Of a stretch of 64,000 nucleotides of DNA, positions 63,620 to 64,000 are shown one piece after another (positions within the stretch are counted from its first letter, which is position 1; every line of letters begins with the position of its first letter). The DNA lies in assembly GCA_947650285.1 (NCBI GenBank), contig CANTFL010001484.1, positions 434,001 through 498,000 on the forward strand, written 5' to 3'. The stretch is from Hyaloperonospora brassicae. Lineage: Eukaryota > Oomycota > Peronosporomycetes > Peronosporales > Peronosporaceae. The position numbers and the translations under genes were made by a program. The notes beneath the pieces were generated by a model. The model was not told where the DNA came from. It did not search any database and saw only the letters and a program-made list of their open reading frames with translations.

Positions 63620-64000
63620 AACGGATAGGCATAGTCATAGTTTTGGATTGGGTTGGTTGACATAAAAAAGAACTGAATTTGCAACGAATGACACGCGTTG
63701 ACTTCTCCCGGGCTAGAAATTTGACCTCCCGTTGAATAGAGAGTCACCCACGTCTCTGCAAGGTTTGCTCTTGGATTGTTTGGCCAGGCGGAACATCAGT
63801 TTTCACCCCCCCCCCACTGCGATCGGACGCAGGGAACCTAACGGCTCAGATTAAAGATCGCGAGACGGCGTAAGGGATCAGAAGGCTCGTGGATCAAGCA
63901 TCACGTTTGGATACAGGCGACTCTGGGAGAGCGTCCACGTGTGCTTGGGATCTAGTGGAAAATCTCCACACGATCCGCCCCTACGTTTGCACGGGTGAAG
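63620..64000 (+). repeat. Plus-strand LTR fragment related to the GATC-rich chromovirus, cut by the window edge
   Basis: The stretch around 63768-63785 (cttggattgtttggcca) and 63855-63880 (agatcgcgagacggcg, then ggatcagaag) parallels the LTR at 36424-36440 and 36555-36590 in the same order and orientation. It is divergent and runs off the end of the window. Confidence 0.6.

Overview
The window is eukaryotic and almost certainly from an oomycete, most likely a Peronosporales plant pathogen (Phytophthora or downy mildew type). The evidence is a secreted RLLR...dEER effector gene with an oomycete Inr/FPR-like start-site element, a second small cysteine-rich secreted protein, short GT-AG introns of 72-98 nt, and large amounts of Ty3/gypsy and Ty1/copia DNA. 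No prokaryotic operon or ribosome-binding signal is visible.

Layout. 1-4.9 kb is a compact gene island: a basic hypothetical protein, a polytopic membrane protein with a CTP-dependent lipid-kinase-like motif, and a convergent CAMK-like protein kinase. 4.9-5.35 kb is a solo LTR. 5.52-10.82 kb is a decayed Ty1/copia element with a 5-bp target duplication. 11.3-13.7 kb is an eight-exon U-box cyclophilin gene (PPIL2/CYC4 type) that simple ORF calling misses. 13.7-20.1 kb is gene-poor and holds a pogo/Tigger-like transposase relic. 20.15-22.74 kb is a retroposon-like element containing seventeen 121-bp periods. Two more copies lie in the opposite orientation at 28.9-29.8 and 31.4-31.9 kb. Between and beside these copies sit the RXLR effector (23.8-25.0 kb), a decayed aspartokinase/homoserine dehydrogenase (26.7-27.8 kb) and the cysteine-rich secreted protein (32.3-32.7 kb).

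33.1-64 kb is nested retrotransposon DNA. A solo LTR (33.1-33.6 kb, minus) is followed by an old, broken Ty3/gypsy element (33.8-57.2 kb). A young, apparently intact GATC-rich chromovirus (35,278-49,935) interrupts it. The chromovirus has 1,865-bp LTRs with only two differences seen, a 4-bp target duplication, gag, a pol with two RNase H domains and a chromodomain, and a 915-codon antisense ORF between pol and the 3' LTR. A tRNA-Pro(AGG)-like gene lies inside a rearranged part of the old element. 57.7-62.7 kb is a decayed minus-strand relative of the chromovirus, and the right edge holds a plus-strand fragment resembling its LTR.

Most interesting items: (1) the 121-bp module family, in which every module can fold into GCAA (GNRA) and UUCG tetraloop hairpins on one strand, is carried by an element with a (CCA)n tail and, at two copies, exact 16-bp target duplications. 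It looks like a mobile structured non-coding RNA. (2) The antisense ORF in the chromovirus. (3) The extreme GATC density of that chromovirus.
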